From contig NZ_OY759851.1 of NCBI RefSeq assembly GCF_963662805.1, positions 1 through 64,000 of the forward strand: DNA of 64,000 nucleotides. Direction: 5' to 3'. The DNA is from an uncultured Cohaesibacter sp. (GTDB taxonomy: Bacteria > Pseudomonadota > Alphaproteobacteria > Rhizobiales > Cohaesibacteraceae). A program made the translations under genes and the position numbers. This document shows, one piece after another, positions 62,193-64,000 of the stretch; position 1 is the stretch's first letter, and the number at the start of each line of letters is the position of its first letter. The notes below the pieces were generated by a model. It was not told where the DNA came from, made no database searches, and saw nothing but the letters and a program-made list of their open reading frames with translations.

Positions 62193-63251
62193 ATGGCAGA
62201 TCAACCCAACATTCGTGATGTGGCAAAGGCTGCCGGTGTCTCGACAGCGACCGTATCCCGCGCCCTTGCCCAGCCAGACAAGGTGAGGGAGGCGACACTG
62301 AAGAAGGTGATGGAGGCGGTCGAGGCGACCGGCTTCGTGCCTAACCGGCAGGCCAGCATGTTTCGGCAAAGAAAGAGCAAGACCGTCATCCTCTTGGTCC
62401 GCGACATCTCCAACCCCTTCTATCTCGACATCTTCAAGGGCGTCGAGGAAGAGGCTTTTGCCGCCGGATACAAGGTGCTGATGGGCGATGCGCGTGAAGA
62501 TGACGAGCGCATTACCCACTATATCGACGCGGTGCGCGAATGTCAGGCAGATGGCCTCATCCTGATGATCGGCAGCTTCCCGCAGAAACTGCTCGAACAG
62601 CCCGAGAAACTGCCGCCGCTGATCGTTGCGCTGGAAGAAATCGAGGGGCTGAAGGCCCCGACCGTCAGGGTCGACAATGTCGGCGCTGCCGAGGAGGCCG
62701 TCACTCATCTCATTCATCAGGGCCACAAGCGGATCGTGCATCTGACCGGCCCCTTGAAGGAATATCTGGGTCAGGCGCGACTTGAGGGTTATCGCAAGGC
62801 TCTGCAAAAGGCCGGGTTGCCCATCGACGAGGAGCTGATCCTGCCGGGTGATTTCAGCCTCAACGCCGGCCACGACCAGATGGCAAATATCCTTGCCCAA
62901 GGCAAGGAATTCAGCGGCGTCTTTGCTGCAAGTGACCAAATGGCCATCGGTGCGGCGAGCGCTCTGCGCGAGCAGGGATACAGCGTCCCTGATGATATCT
63001 CACTGGTCGGGTTCGACGATACGCTCGTCGCATCCGTCTTTTATCCGCCGTTGACAACGGTTCATCAGCCGCGCCGCGAAATCGGTCGTGCGGCCATGGC
63101 CTTGATGATCCGCCAGCTCAATCAAGCCGGGAGCCTTGAGGGCAAAGCGGTTACGGTCCAGCAGGACCAGCAGTTTGCCACTCAATTGATTTCCCGCCAG
63201 TCCGTTTCGCAGTTCAATGCTGAGAGACCGGGAACGAAACAAGGAGTTTAG
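62193..63251 (+). CDS. LacI-family transcriptional regulator
   Basis: 352 aa. N-terminal HTH NIRDVAKAAGVSTATVSRAL with hinge helix PNRQASMFRQRKSK, then a periplasmic-binding-like sensor domain (ILLVRDISNPFYLDIFKGVE; ISLVGFDDTLVASVFYPPLT). Probably senses the transported sugar and controls the operon through the two dyads near 57472 and 57538. Cotranscribed with the transporter, giving autoregulation. Confidence 0.93.
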   Translation: MADQPNIRDVAKAAGVSTATVSRALAQPDKVREATLKKVMEAVEATGFVPNRQASMFRQRKSKTVILLVRDISNPFYLDIFKGVEEEAFAAGYKVLMGDAREDDERITHYIDAVRECQADGLILMIGSFPQKLLEQPEKLPPLIVALEEIEGLKAPTVRVDNVGAAEEAVTHLIHQGHKRIVHLTGPLKEYLGQARLEGYRKALQKAGLPIDEELILPGDFSLNAGHDQMANILAQGKEFSGVFAASDQMAIGAASALREQGYSVPDDISLVGFDDTLVASVFYPPLTTVHQPRREIGRAAMALMIRQLNQAGSLEGKAVTVQQDQQFATQLISRQSVSQFNAERPGTKQGV

Positions 63252-63254
63252 ACC

Positions 63255-64000
63255 ATGAAAACACTAAAGGGTCCTGGGCTTTTTCTGGCGCAGTTCGTGG
63301 GCGCTGAGCCTCCGTTCAATGATTTGTTCACAATGGCCAAATGGGCCGCAGATCTCGGCTACAAAGGGCTTCAGATCCCGACCGGTGACAATCTGTTCGA
63401 TCTGGATCTGGCCGCAAGCTCCAAAGATTATTGCGATGAGTTGAAGGGCAAGCTGACGGAAATCGGTGTCGAAATCACCGAGCTGTCCACCCACATTCAG
63501 GGGCAGCTGGTTGCCGTGCATCCCGCCTATGATGCGCTGTTTGACAATTTTGCCCCCGAAGCCGTGCGTGGCAACGCCAAGGCGCGTCAGGAATGGGCGG
63601 TAGAGCATGTCAAGAAGGTCGGTCTGGTCTCGAAGAACCTTGGCCTCGGCACGCATGTCAGCTTTTCCGGTGCGCTCGCATGGCCCTATGTCTATCCGTG
63701 GCCGCAACGTCCGTCCGGGCTAGTCGAGGAAGCCTTTGCCGAGCTGGCCAAGCGCTGGAAGCCGATCCTTGACTATCATGACGAGATTGGTGTCGATGTC
63801 GCCTATGAGCTGCATCCGGGTGAGGATCTGCACGACGGGGTGACGTTCGAGCGCTTCCTTGCCGAGCTTGGCGGTCATCCGCGAGCCAACATTCTTTATG
63901 ATCCGTCCCATTTCGTGCTGCAGGCGCTCGACTATCTCGCCTTCATCGACATCTACCACGACCGCATCAAGGCCTTTCACGTCAAGGATGCCGAGTTGCA
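63255..64000 (+). CDS. Sugar phosphate isomerase/epimerase (TIM barrel), 3'-truncated
   Basis: Open from ATG 63255 (AAGGAG 9 nt upstream) to the window end, at least 248 residues. Opens MKTLKGPGLFLAQFVGAEPP. AP-endonuclease-2/xylose isomerase-like barrel: metal ligands expected in DVAYELHPGEDLHDG (Glu and His), LYDPSHFVLQ (Asp, His) and IKAFHVKDAEL. Likely the catabolic enzyme for the sugar imported by the preceding transporter; substrate unknown. Confidence 0.88.
   Translation, partial: MKTLKGPGLFLAQFVGAEPPFNDLFTMAKWAADLGYKGLQIPTGDNLFDLDLAASSKDYCDELKGKLTEIGVEITELSTHIQGQLVAVHPAYDALFDNFAPEAVRGNAKARQEWAVEHVKKVGLVSKNLGLGTHVSFSGALAWPYVYPWPQRPSGLVEEAFAELAKRWKPILDYHDEIGVDVAYELHPGEDLHDGVTFERFLAELGGHPRANILYDPSHFVLQALDYLAFIDIYHDRIKAFHVKDAEL

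Overview
This looks like a chromosomal segment of an alphaproteobacterium, probably Hyphomicrobiales/Rhizobiales. The evidence is the rpsM-rpsK-rpoA-rplQ alpha operon running into degQ, rarA, crcB, an RluC-type synthase, a HAD phosphatase and an ATP12 chaperone, together with a phage-borne GapR (DUF2312) gene. Genus is not assigned. Four core or phage genes carry five frame breaks, each worth exactly one extra base. That pattern suggests sequencing indels rather than pseudogenes.

Layout. 1-17345 is core chromosome: ribosomal and RNA polymerase genes, a periplasmic protease, a replication-fork ATPase, fluoride exporter, propionyl-CoA carboxylase (pccB and pccA flanking an opposing folP-folB-folK operon), an orphan Flp-type pilin, lipB and a FliN-like gene. 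A tRNA-Leu(GAG) at 17346-17432 is the attachment site of a ~39.6-kb prophage (about 17433-57025). The prophage has 14-bp core att repeats and integrase arm-type repeats (TTGTGTAAC on a 12-bp pitch) at both ends. 57026-64000 is core or flexible chromosome again: a LacI-controlled sugar ABC transporter and a sugar isomerase/epimerase cut by the window end.

Prophage. The order is integrase, accessory genes, leftward early operon (GapR and a DnaA-domain-IV-like protein), CI/Cro immunity region with a shared operator motif (TACATA-N3-TATGTA), and rightward early operon with a second DnaA-like protein. Then come a C4-like leader RNA, an O-like replication protein containing origin-like iterons, HNH nuclease, and HK97-type packaging and head genes. 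The tail module resembles that of gene transfer agents and has a lambda-type GGGAAAG frameshift in the tail chaperone. An IS3-family element splits the ribosome-binding site from the start of the large tail protein. A lysis cassette (endolysin, holin, overlapping spanins) follows. Opposite-strand or end-located cargo genes break up these modules: an unknown protein, a membrane pair, an anchored protein, a leucine-rich-repeat protein and a SIR2-TPR protein.

Most notable signals: (1) a SIR2-like domain fused to fifteen 132-bp tandem TPR-like units beside attR, a candidate anti-phage effector/sensor; (2) four copies of a ~68-bp intergenic element with two hairpins whose stem bases covary between copies; (3) an immunity circuit, replication origin and programmed frameshift readable directly from the sequence; (4) recombination scars (integrase tail chimera, endolysin 5' duplication) marking where cargo was inserted.
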